Source of the DNA: Vagococcus lutrae | Lineage (GTDB): Bacteria > Bacillota > Bacilli > Lactobacillales > Vagococcaceae | DNA length: 64,000 bases | Assembly (NCBI RefSeq): GCF_003987555.1 | Contig: NZ_NGJW01000010.1 | Coordinates: forward strand, 1 to 64,000 | Direction: 5' to 3' | Part shown: one piece after another, positions 1 to 8,518 of the stretch | How positions within the stretch are numbered: position 1 is the stretch's first letter | Layout of the letters: each line of letters opens with the position of its first letter | Position numbers and translations under genes: made by a program | The notes under the pieces: generated by a model | What the model saw: only the letters and a program-made list of their open reading frames with translations | The model's database searches: none | What the model was told of the DNA's origin: nothing

Positions 1-132
1 AGAACATGAAATTAAGAATATTCATGATGAATCGCCTTATTGAAGTAAAATAAAAAAGATGAATGGAACGAGTTCCACTCATCTTTCGACTTCATTTTGA
101 CTCATCAGTCCTATTTGACAAAGAGCCATAAA
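1..132 (-). repeat. Dispersed ~130 bp repeat, copy 1 (with terminator)
   Basis: First of three related copies in the window; the others are at 2438-2573 and 43259-43388, all in the same orientation. The right two thirds are almost identical between copies and include a hairpin followed on the minus strand by a U-rich tract, so the unit can end minus-strand transcripts. Here it lies just 3' of the small ORF at 157-390. It may extend to the left of the window edge. No transposase or inverted termini are visible. Confidence 0.85.
55..86 (-). terminator. Intrinsic terminator inside repeat copy 1
   Basis: A 15-bp stem (one G-T pair) with a two-base loop is centred at 70/71. On the minus strand it is followed by six T, an A and four T. 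It would terminate transcripts from the ABC-F gene and the small ORF at 157-390. Confidence 0.75.
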
Positions 133-156
133 AGATACATGTTTGTTACGTCGTCT

Positions 157-390
157 TTATAGCAAGTTTTTTAATTCTTCATAACCAGTTCTGGTATCAT
201 ACTCAGAATCTGCTTCTATTGCTTCGATTATATTTTTATGATATAAATCTGGATTTGCAGCATATTGGTCGTATAAATCAGCTTTCTTAACAGGTTGCTG
301 ATTTATTCCTTCGACCATTTGATATTCATCATGCGTCACTCTTACTATCCCTTCTATAGGGGTTACTGTCTCTTCATCATAGTGAAACAA
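157..390 (-). CDS. Small hypothetical protein or gene remnant (77 aa)
   Basis: An open frame starting at a TTG codon without a recognisable ribosome binding site. The frame is open for about ten more codons upstream of that TTG before a TGA, so the sequence may be the C-terminal remnant of a longer protein and not an intact gene. The product is acidic (many D/E), has no membrane segment and no motif I recognise. It sits between repeat copy 1 and the 3' end of the ABC-F gene, inside the repeat-flanked segment. Function unknown; it could be non-coding. Confidence 0.35.
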   Translation of the reverse strand: MFHYDEETVTPIEGIVRVTHDEYQMVEGINQQPVKKADLYDQYAANPDLYHKNIIEAIEADSEYDTRTGYEELKNLL

Positions 391-466
391 ATAGATACAT
401 AAATACTTATGCGTATTTCATCGTTTGTCCACTTTTCAATAGTATTCTTCAAATAAGTAGAATCTT

Positions 467-1969
467 TTAAAGGTGATTATCATTCAATCTTATCACATCG
501 GTAGCAACATTATTAATAAAATCCTCATCATGTTCTACTATCAACATTGTTGGTTTTACCGATTGAATCAAGTCTTCTAATTGTTCTCGATTAAAAACAT
601 CTAAATAATTAAGAGGTTCATCCCAGACGTAAAGATCTGCCGGTATAAGTAATGATTTTGCAATCTCAACTCTTTTTCTCTGACCCATACTCATATTTTC
701 AATCCGGTTAAAAAGAGCGTCACGTTCAATCCCTAAACTTACCAAATTACTTAAAAAATTTTCATAAGATATAGTATTCTCTTGGGCAAAGTCGTGTAAA
801 CTTCCCTCATTGTCTTCATAATTTTGACTCACATAGCTAATTATTAGTCCGCTAGGTTTAGTGATTGCACCTGTCGCGTTACCATTAAACTCTCCAAACA
901 TATGTTGTAGTATTGAAGTCTTACCAGAACCATTTCCACCTTGAATTACTAATCGATCCCCTCTTTTAAGCTCAAATGATAACGGCATGAATAACGCCTT
1001 ATCATAACCTAATTGTAATTCATCGACTGTTAAGATTCGTTGATGATGACGTGGTTGATAATTCATCATCAACGAGTTTTCATATTCGATATTTTTAAGC
1101 AACTCACGTTTTTCGACTAATCGTTTTTCCATACGTCCCTCAATTGTTTTTGAGCGTTTCATCGTTCTAGCAGCTCGAGCACCAATAAACCCTTTATCGC
1201 CAGAAATACCGCTTCCTTTTTTCCTCGAATCACCATACTTTTCTTTTTCTTTGTGATGTGACCACTTCGCTTTTTCTCGTGATGTTTTTTGAAGCCTATC
1301 TATTTCTTTCGACAATTTATGATTACTTTGTTTTTCAAATTCATCTCGATATTTCTTTTGTTCTTCGTAAGTAGTAAAATTCCCTTGATATAAAATCAAT
1401 TGATTTCTTTCGATAGATAATACATGATCTACAATCTCATCCACAAAAGCACGGTCATGACTTACTAAAATAAACCCTTGTTGCTTGTCTTTTAAATATT
1501 GGCCAACTTGTTTTCTTGACTTCAAATCCAAATGATTTGTAGGCTCATCTATTAAAGGAAAAGACTGATTATCTGCAAATAGCAAAGCTAATAACACTTT
1601 TGTTTGCTCACCACCAGATAAACTAATAAACGGCCGCAAAAGTACTGTCTTATCTAAGTTTAATAGTGTTAGTTCTCGTTCAATTTTCCAAAAATCAGCT
1701 TCTGAAAGTTCTTGAAGTACCTCTTCAACCGATTGTCGCTTATCTCTTACTGTCTGTGGAAAATACTGAAAATTTAATGTATGCTTTATTTCACCGCTGT
1801 ACGCATACTTATCTTGCAACAAATTCAATAAAGTAGTTTTACCTCGACCATTTCGGCCAATCAACCCCAGTTTCCATTCAGTTTGTAAAACTAAATTAGT
1901 CTTTTCAAATAAGTTTGTTATTTGATTATCAAAACCAAATGTTAAATTTTTAATCTCAATTGTTGACAT
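467..1969 (-). CDS. Lsa-type ABC-F ribosome protection protein
   Basis: A 500-residue cytosolic protein with two nucleotide-binding domains and no membrane segments, the layout of antibiotic-resistance ABC-F factors that bind the ribosome and dislodge lincosamides, pleuromutilins or streptogramin A. First domain: Walker A GRNGRGKTT at 38-46, signature SLSGGEQ near 116-122, DEPTNHLD from 141. A long charged interdomain linker covers about 205-300. Second domain: GGNGSGKTS at 344-352, signature SMGQ near 427-430, DEPLNYLD from 450. Length and N-terminal sequence fit the Lsa group by eye. The start is fixed by a GGGGGG tract just upstream. Expression is probably controlled by the leader at 1979-2086. 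The drug range cannot be read from sequence. Confidence 0.9.
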   Translation of the reverse strand: MSTIEIKNLTFGFDNQITNLFEKTNLVLQTEWKLGLIGRNGRGKTTLLNLLQDKYAYSGEIKHTLNFQYFPQTVRDKRQSVEEVLQELSEADFWKIERELTLLNLDKTVLLRPFISLSGGEQTKVLLALLFADNQSFPLIDEPTNHLDLKSRKQVGQYLKDKQQGFILVSHDRAFVDEIVDHVLSIERNQLILYQGNFTTYEEQKKYRDEFEKQSNHKLSKEIDRLQKTSREKAKWSHHKEKEKYGDSRKKGSGISGDKGFIGARAARTMKRSKTIEGRMEKRLVEKRELLKNIEYENSLMMNYQPRHHQRILTVDELQLGYDKALFMPLSFELKRGDRLVIQGGNGSGKTSILQHMFGEFNGNATGAITKPSGLIISYVSQNYEDNEGSLHDFAQENTISYENFLSNLVSLGIERDALFNRIENMSMGQRKRVEIAKSLLIPADLYVWDEPLNYLDVFNREQLEDLIQSVKPTMLIVEHDEDFINNVATDVIRLNDNHL

Positions 1970-1978
1970 CCAATCCCC

Positions 1979-2086
1979 CCATCTTGTCTTTAGACAATTA
2001 ACTTACCTATTTTCAAGATGGACAAGTAAAAAGGGACACAAAAAGACCCTCTATTGTAAACTTTCACCAATCTTGAAAATCTGCAC
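1979..2086 (-). promoter_or_regulatory. Candidate translational attenuator of the ABC-F gene
   Basis: Two mutually exclusive pairings are visible in the 5' leader. A perfect 11-bp pairing joins ATTTTCAAGAT (2080-2070, inside the leader peptide ORF) to ATCTTGAAAAT (2019-2009). A perfect 8-bp pairing joins CCATCTTG (2021-2014) to CAAGATGG (1986-1979), which abuts the ABC-F ribosome binding site. The segment 2014-2019 belongs to both. A ribosome stalled on the short ORF would mask the first arm and change which hairpin forms. A weak G-C stem followed by five T (about 2050 to 2026) could add transcriptional attenuation. Confidence 0.6.
2051..2086 (-). CDS. Putative leader peptide of the ABC-F gene (11 aa)
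   Basis: A GTG start, preceded by AGGAG with a four-base spacer, opens an 11-codon frame reading MQIFKIGESLQ, ending in TAG. It lies 80 bases upstream of the ABC-F start and overlaps one arm of the 11-bp leader pairing. Position, size and overlap with alternative hairpins are what is known for leader peptides of drug-inducible ribosome protection and methylase genes. Translation has not been shown; the GTG start and short spacer are the weak points. Confidence 0.5.
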   Translation of the reverse strand: MQIFKIGESLQ

Positions 2087-2100
2087 ACTACTCCTAAATA

Positions 2101-2437
2101 GTAGTCTGAATGCAGCTTCAACAAAATTAGCTTAGTTATACAATAGAAAATCCCTCACTGTAGTTTATTTTTTAAAAATATAACATTTATTAAATTTTTT
2201 AGCAAGTTAAACGATATTAAAGTTTCTATGCAAACTATCTTCGTTAAGTAATTACACCAAATCTGATGACTTAAAAATATCTAATGAGTAGATTTTAGAT
2301 TGAGGTTGCAAAACTTTTATTATGAGTAATTACTTGTTCGTTATTCCCTCATACAATCTTATTGAATCAGTAAAACTAAAATAAAAATACTCATATCAAT
2401 ACTTTAAAACGCGTATACTATGGATTTAAATCATTTG
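2101..2437. other. AT-rich intergenic stretch without a gene
   Basis: No coding frame with a ribosome binding site and no strong hairpin is seen. Its right end (about 2340-2437) resembles 43200-43258, which precedes repeat copy 3, so the similarity between the two loci extends beyond the repeat itself. The ABC-F promoter is presumably here, on the minus strand. Confidence 0.5.
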
Positions 2438-2573
2438 AAAACATAAAACTAGGAGTATTCATGATTAATCACCTCATTGAAGAGAAACAAAAAAAGATGA
2501 ATGGAACAAATGCCACTCATCTTTCGACTTCATTTTAACTCATCAGTCCTATTTGACAAAGAACCCTAAAAAA
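2438..2573 (-). repeat. Dispersed ~130 bp repeat, copy 2 (with terminator)
   Basis: Second copy of the repeat, directly 3' of carbamate kinase and 5' of the ABC-F leader. Together with copy 1 it brackets the ABC-F gene in direct orientation. The right part is almost identical to copy 1; the left part is more diverged. Confidence 0.85.
2493..2524 (-). terminator. Terminator of the guanidino operon (in repeat copy 2)
   Basis: The same hairpin as in copy 1 but with mismatches near the loop (AAATGCC in place of GAGTTCC), followed by T-rich sequence on the minus strand. It lies about 75 bases past the carbamate kinase stop codon. Confidence 0.6.
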
Positions 2574-2596
2574 GACTCACTTCTTTTTAATAACTA

Positions 2597-3538
2597 TTAG
2601 TCATACTGAATCACAGTTGCAGAACCGCCATCAAAAAAAGCTGCAATATTTTCTAAGGAGGTTATCACTGCTTTACTATCGGGGCTCTTTTCTACAAATT
2701 CTATTGTTGCTTCAACTTTAGGCAACATACTCCCAGGAGCAAATTGCTCCTCCTTTATCCATTGTTTTAATTGACTAATTGTCACCTCTTCTAACTTTTC
2801 TTCATTCGGAAGATTATAGTTGATAAAGACATGATCTACACCTGTTAAGATTAATAGATAATCAGCTTCTACTAATTCTGCTAATTTAGCAGAGGCAAAA
2901 TCTTTATCAATCACCGCTTCAACGCCTTGCAATCTTTGCTCTTTCTGAACAACAGGAATACCGCCACCTCCTGAAGAAATCGTAATAACATCTTGAGAGA
3001 CAAGTTTTTTGATTACCTGATGCTCAACAATACTTATTGGTTTAGGTGAAGGCACAACTTTACGATAACCACGTCCAGCGTCTTCGATATATCGTTCTGT
3101 ACTAGTTGCAGCTTTTCTCTGTGCCTCTTCTTCTGTTAAGAACGGGCCTATCGGTTTAGTTGGATTTTCAAAAGCCGGATCATCGTGATTAACAATAACC
3201 TGTGTGACTATCGACACAACATCTTGTTCCAATCCAGCCTCAACCAAAGCTTCTCTCAATGTTTTCTGTAACCAATAACCAATGCTCCCCTGGGTCATTG
3301 CTACACAGGTATCTAACGGTAAAGCGGGGTTTGCTGTCGAGTCACTCGCAGCTTGTTGCAAGAGCAAATTACCAACTTGTGGTCCATTTCCATGGCTGAT
3401 AATTAATTGAAACCCTTGTTTAATTAGTTCAACTAGATGTTTACTCGTTTGACGCAATGCTTTCATTTGCCCCTGAGCAGTCGGATCATCCGTCAAAATA
3501 GCATTCCCACCTAGTGCTACTACTACTTTTTTACTCAT
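2597..3538 (-). CDS. arcC: Carbamate kinase
   Basis: Transfers phosphate between carbamoyl phosphate and ADP, giving ATP, NH3 and CO2: the energy-yielding last step of arginine- or agmatine-type deiminase routes. Family marks include [11 protein letters not shown] at the N-terminus, [10 protein letters not shown], the GGGGIPV loop and a [10 protein letters not shown] segment; the length (313 aa) is normal. The start at 3538 is chosen because GGAGGG lies five bases upstream; an in-frame ATG four codons earlier has no such site. It is the last gene of the minus-strand operon that begins at 9457, so the carbamoyl phosphate presumably comes from the carbamoyltransferase at 8519-9457. Confidence 0.93.
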   Translation of the reverse strand: MSKKVVVALGGNAILTDDPTAQGQMKALRQTSKHLVELIKQGFQLIISHGNGPQVGNLLLQQAASDSTANPALPLDTCVAMTQGSIGYWLQKTLREALVEAGLEQDVVSIVTQVIVNHDDPAFENPTKPIGPFLTEEEAQRKAATSTERYIEDAGRGYRKVVPSPKPISIVEHQVIKKLVSQDVITISSGGGGIPVVQKEQRLQGVEAVIDKDFASAKLAELVEADYLLILTGVDHVFINYNLPNEEKLEEVTISQLKQWIKEEQFAPGSMLPKVEATIEFVEKSPDSKAVITSLENIAAFFDGGSATVIQYD

Positions 3539-3576
3539 AATTCCCTCCACTGTACATTTTACTTATTATTTGTCTC

Positions 3577-4986
3577 TTAAAATGGTCCATAGCCAATAAA
3601 ATAAGCGATTAATAAGAACACTACTCCTAAAATCATCCATACGGTAATGATTGGCATCACAAATTTCAACCACTTTTGATAAGGTATTTTAGATATTGAT
3701 AATTGTGCCATTAAAATACCTGATGTCGGAATTACTGAATCCATTAATCCCGCTCCAAATTGATACGCTAAAACTGCTGTTTGACGTGTGACACCGGCAG
3801 CATCAGCTAAAGGCACCATGATAGGCATTGTCGCTGCTGCTTGGCCACTTCCTGAAGGAATTAAGAAATTAATAATGATTTGAATGAAATACATACCAAT
3901 TCCAGCTAGCGCACCAGGCAAGATTGTAATAATACTTGTTAAGTGATAAATAATAGTATCTAATATAATACCTTCTGACATGACAACTAACACACCTCTA
4001 GCTACGACAATTGTCAACGCTGCAAAAAGCATTTCTTTTGCTCCCTCGACAAACAAATCAGCGATTTTCCCAAAAGGAATTCTCCCTACCATGCCACTAA
4101 TGATTCCCATTCCTAGAAAAACAGCACCTAACTCTGGAATAAACCATTGCCATTTAAAAACACCAACCGATAGTAAGACAAAACTAGCTATAAAAACTAA
4201 CGTGACATAACCATGTTGTTTTGTAAAAATAATTTCTTCAATTTCATTTCCTTGTTCTTCTTTCTCTTTCAACTCTAACTCATAAATATAACTTTTTTCT
4301 GGCTCTTTTTTTATTCGATTCGCATATCTCACTACCATCCAAGAGGTAACGCTCCAGTACACAAAAAAGATAATCAAACGTAACCATGCCCCTGAAAATA
4401 AAGGTAACTCAGCAATTTCTTGTGATATCCCAACTGTGAAAGGATTCATGACGCCCGCGTTAAAACCCGCAGCAGCCCCTAATTGGATCATCGCCATACC
4501 AACTAGACCATCATAGCCTAGTTGGCGTGCAAGCGACATTCCTAAAATCAGTAACACAATGGTTTCCTCGTTTAAGCCAATAGTGGAACCTGTAATACTT
4601 AAAATCAACATCACAATAGGAATCGTTAAATATTCTTTTCCTTCAAATAAATCTGCTAATCGCTTTATCCCAGCTTTTAACATACCTGTCTCATTGATGA
4701 TGGTAAAAGATCCGCCCGCAATTAATATAAAGAACACAATCTCTTGAACATCTGCAAACGCTGTGAAAAAAGATCTTAAAAACTTAAATGGTCCAATTGG
4801 AGATTTGTCAACAAAATGAAAGGAATCAGCTACAATCATTGTCCTCCCATTTACTAGTTCTCTTTCAAACATACCCGCCGGTATAATCCATGACAATAGG
4901 GCCATTATTAACATAATCGAAACAAGAAGGACCAACGTATTGATCGTCTTCATTGCGAAGTTGCTTCCTTTTTCTTTTGTTTTCAT
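3577..4986 (-). CDS. YfcC-family membrane transporter (copy 2 of the operon)
   Basis: A 469-residue polytopic membrane protein of the YfcC/ArcD-like ion transporter superfamily, with about twelve hydrophobic segments, a conserved WIIPAGMFE near the first loop and SGSGQAAATMPIM in the C-terminal half. Members carry arginine/ornithine or other organic acids; the substrate here is unknown. The operon has a second, distinct YfcC gene at 6951-8459, so one may import the substrate and the other export the product. AAGGTGG directly before the first ATG gives proper spacing only for the ATG at 4986, two codons downstream. Confidence 0.8.
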   Translation of the reverse strand: MKTKEKGSNFAMKTINTLVLLVSIMLIMALLSWIIPAGMFERELVNGRTMIVADSFHFVDKSPIGPFKFLRSFFTAFADVQEIVFFILIAGGSFTIINETGMLKAGIKRLADLFEGKEYLTIPIVMLILSITGSTIGLNEETIVLLILGMSLARQLGYDGLVGMAMIQLGAAAGFNAGVMNPFTVGISQEIAELPLFSGAWLRLIIFFVYWSVTSWMVVRYANRIKKEPEKSYIYELELKEKEEQGNEIEEIIFTKQHGYVTLVFIASFVLLSVGVFKWQWFIPELGAVFLGMGIISGMVGRIPFGKIADLFVEGAKEMLFAALTIVVARGVLVVMSEGIILDTIIYHLTSIITILPGALAGIGMYFIQIIINFLIPSGSGQAAATMPIMVPLADAAGVTRQTAVLAYQFGAGLMDSVIPTSGILMAQLSISKIPYQKWLKFVMPIITVWMILGVVFLLIAYFIGYGPF

Positions 4987-5055
4987 AATCATCCACCTTA
5001 AACCATTTTGTTTCGCTATCAGCTCTTTACTTTTATGTGTTAATACGGTTGATTA

Positions 5056-6063
5056 TTAGTCAAAAATTTGCTTATTGACTAATTTGTTTACCTTATCGTA
5101 TTCTCCACTTAGGAAATGAACGATATTCTCACATGATACCCGTTGTAATTTAGCTACTGAGGTCGTGGTATAAAAAGCAGCGTGTGGAGTAACAATCACA
5201 TTAGAACGTCCCACTAAAGGATGATGTTTCAAATCGGGAGTTTCATCACTTAAAACATCTACCGCAGCTCCTTTGAGTAACTTTTCATCTAAAGCTTTCA
5301 CTAAATCTTCTTCCACGACACTCGCGCCTCTCCCCATATTAATAAAATATGGATTCTTTTTAGCATGAGCAAATAATGAATAATCAAAATAATCGTAATT
5401 CGTTTCATTCAAGTTCATATGGTTACAAATTACATCAGAAGTCATGACAAGCTCTTCTTTAGACACTTGTTTAACTCCTTGTTGTGAAAAAATTTCATCA
5501 TTGATAAACGGATCATGAGCGATGACCCGCATGCCTAATGCTTTTGCTCTTTTCCCCACTTGTTTGCCGATTTTTCCAAAACCAACAATGCCTAATGTCA
5601 TTTCTTCAATACGCGGATTTTCACCAGCAGAAGCATACTCCCAAATATAATCCTGTTCGACATTATACGTATGCGTTTTCAAATTTTTGACCAGCATCGC
5701 CATTGTCGCAATGGTAAATTCTGCCACATCTTCAGAGCAATATTCTCCAACTGGGCACACGCCAATCTGACGTTGATTCGCTTCTTCTAAATCGACATTG
5801 TCGTAACCTGTTGCGTTCATTGAAATGATTTTCAACTGAGGTGCATGATTAAGCGCCTCTTCATTCATTGGGATAAACCCTGTCAATAAAGCATCCGCAT
5901 CGACAATCGCCTCGTAAAAAGCTGCTAGGTGTTTATCCGAATATTCGTGAATTTGAATCTCGCAATTTTTTAATCCTTTTACTAATATCTCCTGCTCATA
6001 GTCATGTGAGGGCATCATTGAGTCAGGATAGTCTGCAATCAGGATTTTATATCGTTTAGTCAT
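5056..6063 (-). CDS. D-2-hydroxyacid dehydrogenase family protein
   Basis: NAD-dependent oxidoreductase of the D-isomer-specific 2-hydroxyacid dehydrogenase family (335 aa), interconverting 2-hydroxy and 2-oxo acids. Visible: dinucleotide loop GIVGFGKIG followed by an acidic residue in AHDPF, the arginine of NMGRGASVV, the acidic DVLSDETP segment and the catalytic histidine of TPHAAFYT. It starts two bases after the hydrolase stop codon with no good ribosome binding site, so it is probably translationally coupled. Such an enzyme is not part of the classical arginine deiminase route, so its presence suggests that the substrate or product is a hydroxy or oxo acid. Exact substrate unknown. Confidence 0.85.
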   Translation of the reverse strand: MTKRYKILIADYPDSMMPSHDYEQEILVKGLKNCEIQIHEYSDKHLAAFYEAIVDADALLTGFIPMNEEALNHAPQLKIISMNATGYDNVDLEEANQRQIGVCPVGEYCSEDVAEFTIATMAMLVKNLKTHTYNVEQDYIWEYASAGENPRIEEMTLGIVGFGKIGKQVGKRAKALGMRVIAHDPFINDEIFSQQGVKQVSKEELVMTSDVICNHMNLNETNYDYFDYSLFAHAKKNPYFINMGRGASVVEEDLVKALDEKLLKGAAVDVLSDETPDLKHHPLVGRSNVIVTPHAAFYTTTSVAKLQRVSCENIVHFLSGEYDKVNKLVNKQIFD

Positions 6064-6065
6064 AT

Positions 6066-6929
6066 TTATTGAACCGAACTTCTTCTAATAGGATAAGTCA
6101 TGCAGTGTGGGCCCCCACCACCTTTTAGGATTTGCTCCAATGGCAATTCAATGACTTCTAAACCAACGGCACGCATATCTTCATTCACGGTTCTGTTGTT
6201 CTTAATACCTAACACTTTATTGTTCCCTAGTGCTTGTACATTACAACCATGTTTAAAGATCAGTTCTTTTGGCACATCAATGATTGTAAAATCACGTCGT
6301 TTTAACATATTGATAAACCAGAATGGTAAAACTTCAGTCGCGGCAATACACACTTTATCTGCGACAATATTAAAGGCCATATCTAGATGTAAGTATTCAG
6401 GAGCTAAGGGTACACCAACTACCGTGTAACCAAATTTCATAAGTTGTTCTCTTAAATTGTCTACTCCTGCACGGTCAGTACGGTCAACTAAACCAAATGC
6501 TAAGGTATGTTCATCAATCATAAAGAAATCCCCACCTTCAAAACATCCCGCATTACAACGTGCTACAATTGGAACACCTAGTTCTTTTAATTTAGCCTCA
6601 TATAATTCCGTTTCAACTTGACGAGCTGGATGACGGAACTTACCAATAATTGCCCCTTCTTTTACCATAGCACCAAAGTCACGTGCAAACGTCATGACTT
6701 CATATTCCGGATTTGCTTCCACTTCAACGACTTCGACACCATTATCTTTATAGGCTTGAATCATTGTCTCCCATTCTTTCACCATCAAGTCATTTTCTTC
6801 AGTTTCACCTTTTTCCATCCAACTTTTAGTGATTTCATTAATGGCATTAAACACATAATATTTTGGTGAACAAACGATGACTTTTTCTAAAGGATTTGTT
6901 GCATTACTGACATAAGTTTTTTTTGACAT
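6066..6929 (-). CDS. ADI/DDAH-superfamily guanidino hydrolase
   Basis: A 287-residue guanidino-group-modifying enzyme (arginine deiminase / dimethylargininase / amidinotransferase fold). Expected active-site elements are present: the acidic FARDFG region near 81-86, FEGGD (E131-D134), HLD (H181-D183) and the C-terminal nucleophile in GGGGPHCMTYP (C276). At 287 aa it lacks the extra helical domain of true arginine deiminase (about 400 aa), so it resembles DDAH-type enzymes. The expected reaction is hydrolysis of a guanidine to a ureido compound plus an amine or ammonia. A strong GAGAGGAAG site precedes the ATG. In the operon it lies between a YfcC transporter and the 2-hydroxyacid dehydrogenase. 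Real substrate unknown. Confidence 0.85.
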   Translation of the reverse strand: MSKKTYVSNATNPLEKVIVCSPKYYVFNAINEITKSWMEKGETEENDLMVKEWETMIQAYKDNGVEVVEVEANPEYEVMTFARDFGAMVKEGAIIGKFRHPARQVETELYEAKLKELGVPIVARCNAGCFEGGDFFMIDEHTLAFGLVDRTDRAGVDNLREQLMKFGYTVVGVPLAPEYLHLDMAFNIVADKVCIAATEVLPFWFINMLKRRDFTIIDVPKELIFKHGCNVQALGNNKVLGIKNNRTVNEDMRAVGLEVIELPLEQILKGGGGPHCMTYPIRRSSVQ

Positions 6930-6950
6930 GTTGATCTTCCTCTCTTATTT

Positions 6951-8459
6951 TTATATCCATATACTTAATAATATAAAGCCAATACTCACAATTGAAAAAA
7001 CAACTAATGGTTTTTTAGATGCTTTTAACCACGTAACATAATCTACTTTAACTAACGATGTAGTAGTCATCACGATAATCGATGTCGGCATTACCATTTT
7101 GACTAAACCTAACGCCACATTATAAATCATGATTGTTGTTGCTTCACCTATGCCTGCAAACAAACCTAACGGCGCCATAATCGCCATTGTTGCTGCTGCT
7201 AATCCAGTCGAACTTGGAATGAATGAAGCAAAGATGATATAAATACACAAGGCTAATAACACATAAGCAATCGGTGAAAACCCAGACAAGAACCCTTCAC
7301 TAGAATGCAAAATCGTATCGGTAATATTAGCATCTGTCATTAATACTTGAATGCCTCTTGCTAAAGGAATAATAAAAGCTGTCGAAACTAAACTCGCTGC
7401 GCCTTTAATAAAAATATCAATAATTTTATCTGTACTATAACCCGATATATAACCTGTCACAAATGTCATGATAATCAAAAGAACGTTTATTTCATTGAAA
7501 TACCACTCGCCAAATGGTACCAAATTAGAACCAATTAGTTTACCAATCACTGGTAAATTTTCCATCCATTGAGTGAAGGTAATGAAAAATGTCCAATTTT
7601 CATTAAGTGATGTCCAAGGAACCAATGCAATAATCATGATTACAAATGTTAGAATAAATAGTATAAACGCTGTACGTTGTTTTTTTGTTAATTCTTGTTC
7701 TTCAGAATCTGCTTGAACAAATTCCGCCATTTCTTCTTCCCGTCGCGCATACTGATAAGAATTTTTTGGATCCATTTTGACTTTTTTTGCATAAAGACAA
7801 ATGACATATGAAACAGTTGCTTGTAATACTACAAAAAAGATAGCTCTTAAAATAATACCTTCACCTGGACTAACACCAGCAATACCAGCCGCAATTCCTG
7901 TAGAGAATGGATTTACTATAGATGAGATACAACCGGCTTGAGTTCCAAAAATAACAATCATTAACACTGTAATACTATCTAGTCCTAATGACAACATTAT
8001 CGGCATAAACATCATCACATAAACGAATCCTTCTTCATATGCTCCTTGAACGGTTCCAAACACACCCATAATAAAAACGAGAATGGTTATTAATAGGTTA
8101 ATATTATCTTTATTCGCCATTGCTATTTTCTTCAATCCTGCATTAATCGCGCCTGTTTCATCCATTAATTCTAAGAAACTACCGAATAACATGACATTTA
8201 AAGAAATTGTAATCGCTCCAGAAATGGTATCACTCCCAACCATGCCGATGATTGGTGCAATAATCACATTCCAAATGCCTTGAGGATTAGCTGGAACTGG
8301 CTTGTAAGTTCCTGAAATTGTACGACCTGCTTCATCTACTAAATATTTTCCACTAGGTATAAACCATGTTAAAATCGCGACTAAAATGAGAATAAAAAAC
8401 AAAATGACATATGTATTGGGCATTTTAAATTTCTTAGCTTTAACGGGTTCTGATGCCAT
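6951..8459 (-). CDS. YfcC-family membrane transporter (copy 1 of the operon)
   Basis: A 502-residue polytopic protein of the YfcC/ArcD-like superfamily, with about twelve hydrophobic stretches, the WFIPSGKYLVDEAG loop near residue 33 and SSTGLAAATMAIMAPLG in the C-terminal half. It is the second gene of the operon, directly after the carbamoyltransferase and before the guanidino hydrolase. GGAAGGTG lies before the ATG. It may be the uptake system or an antiporter exchanging the guanidino substrate for the amine product. It differs clearly from the other YfcC gene (3577-4986), so it is not a recent duplicate. Confidence 0.8.
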   Translation of the reverse strand: MASEPVKAKKFKMPNTYVILFFILILVAILTWFIPSGKYLVDEAGRTISGTYKPVPANPQGIWNVIIAPIIGMVGSDTISGAITISLNVMLFGSFLELMDETGAINAGLKKIAMANKDNINLLITILVFIMGVFGTVQGAYEEGFVYVMMFMPIMLSLGLDSITVLMIVIFGTQAGCISSIVNPFSTGIAAGIAGVSPGEGIILRAIFFVVLQATVSYVICLYAKKVKMDPKNSYQYARREEEMAEFVQADSEEQELTKKQRTAFILFILTFVIMIIALVPWTSLNENWTFFITFTQWMENLPVIGKLIGSNLVPFGEWYFNEINVLLIIMTFVTGYISGYSTDKIIDIFIKGAASLVSTAFIIPLARGIQVLMTDANITDTILHSSEGFLSGFSPIAYVLLALCIYIIFASFIPSSTGLAAATMAIMAPLGLFAGIGEATTIMIYNVALGLVKMVMPTSIIVMTTTSLVKVDYVTWLKASKKPLVVFSIVSIGFILLSIWI

Positions 8460-8518
8460 CGACTATCACCTTCCATTTTATATAATAGGGAACCCTCACA
8501 ACTAAGTGAGGGAACGTG

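Noticed and set aside
1-2573. Insertion sequence carrying the ABC-F gene
   Set aside because: No transposase, inverted terminal repeats or target-site duplication is visible; only direct repeats are seen, so it is reported as a repeat-bracketed segment.
6100-6429. Plus-strand frame of 109 codons
   Set aside because: Antisense shadow of the guanidino hydrolase, which has complete catalytic motifs.
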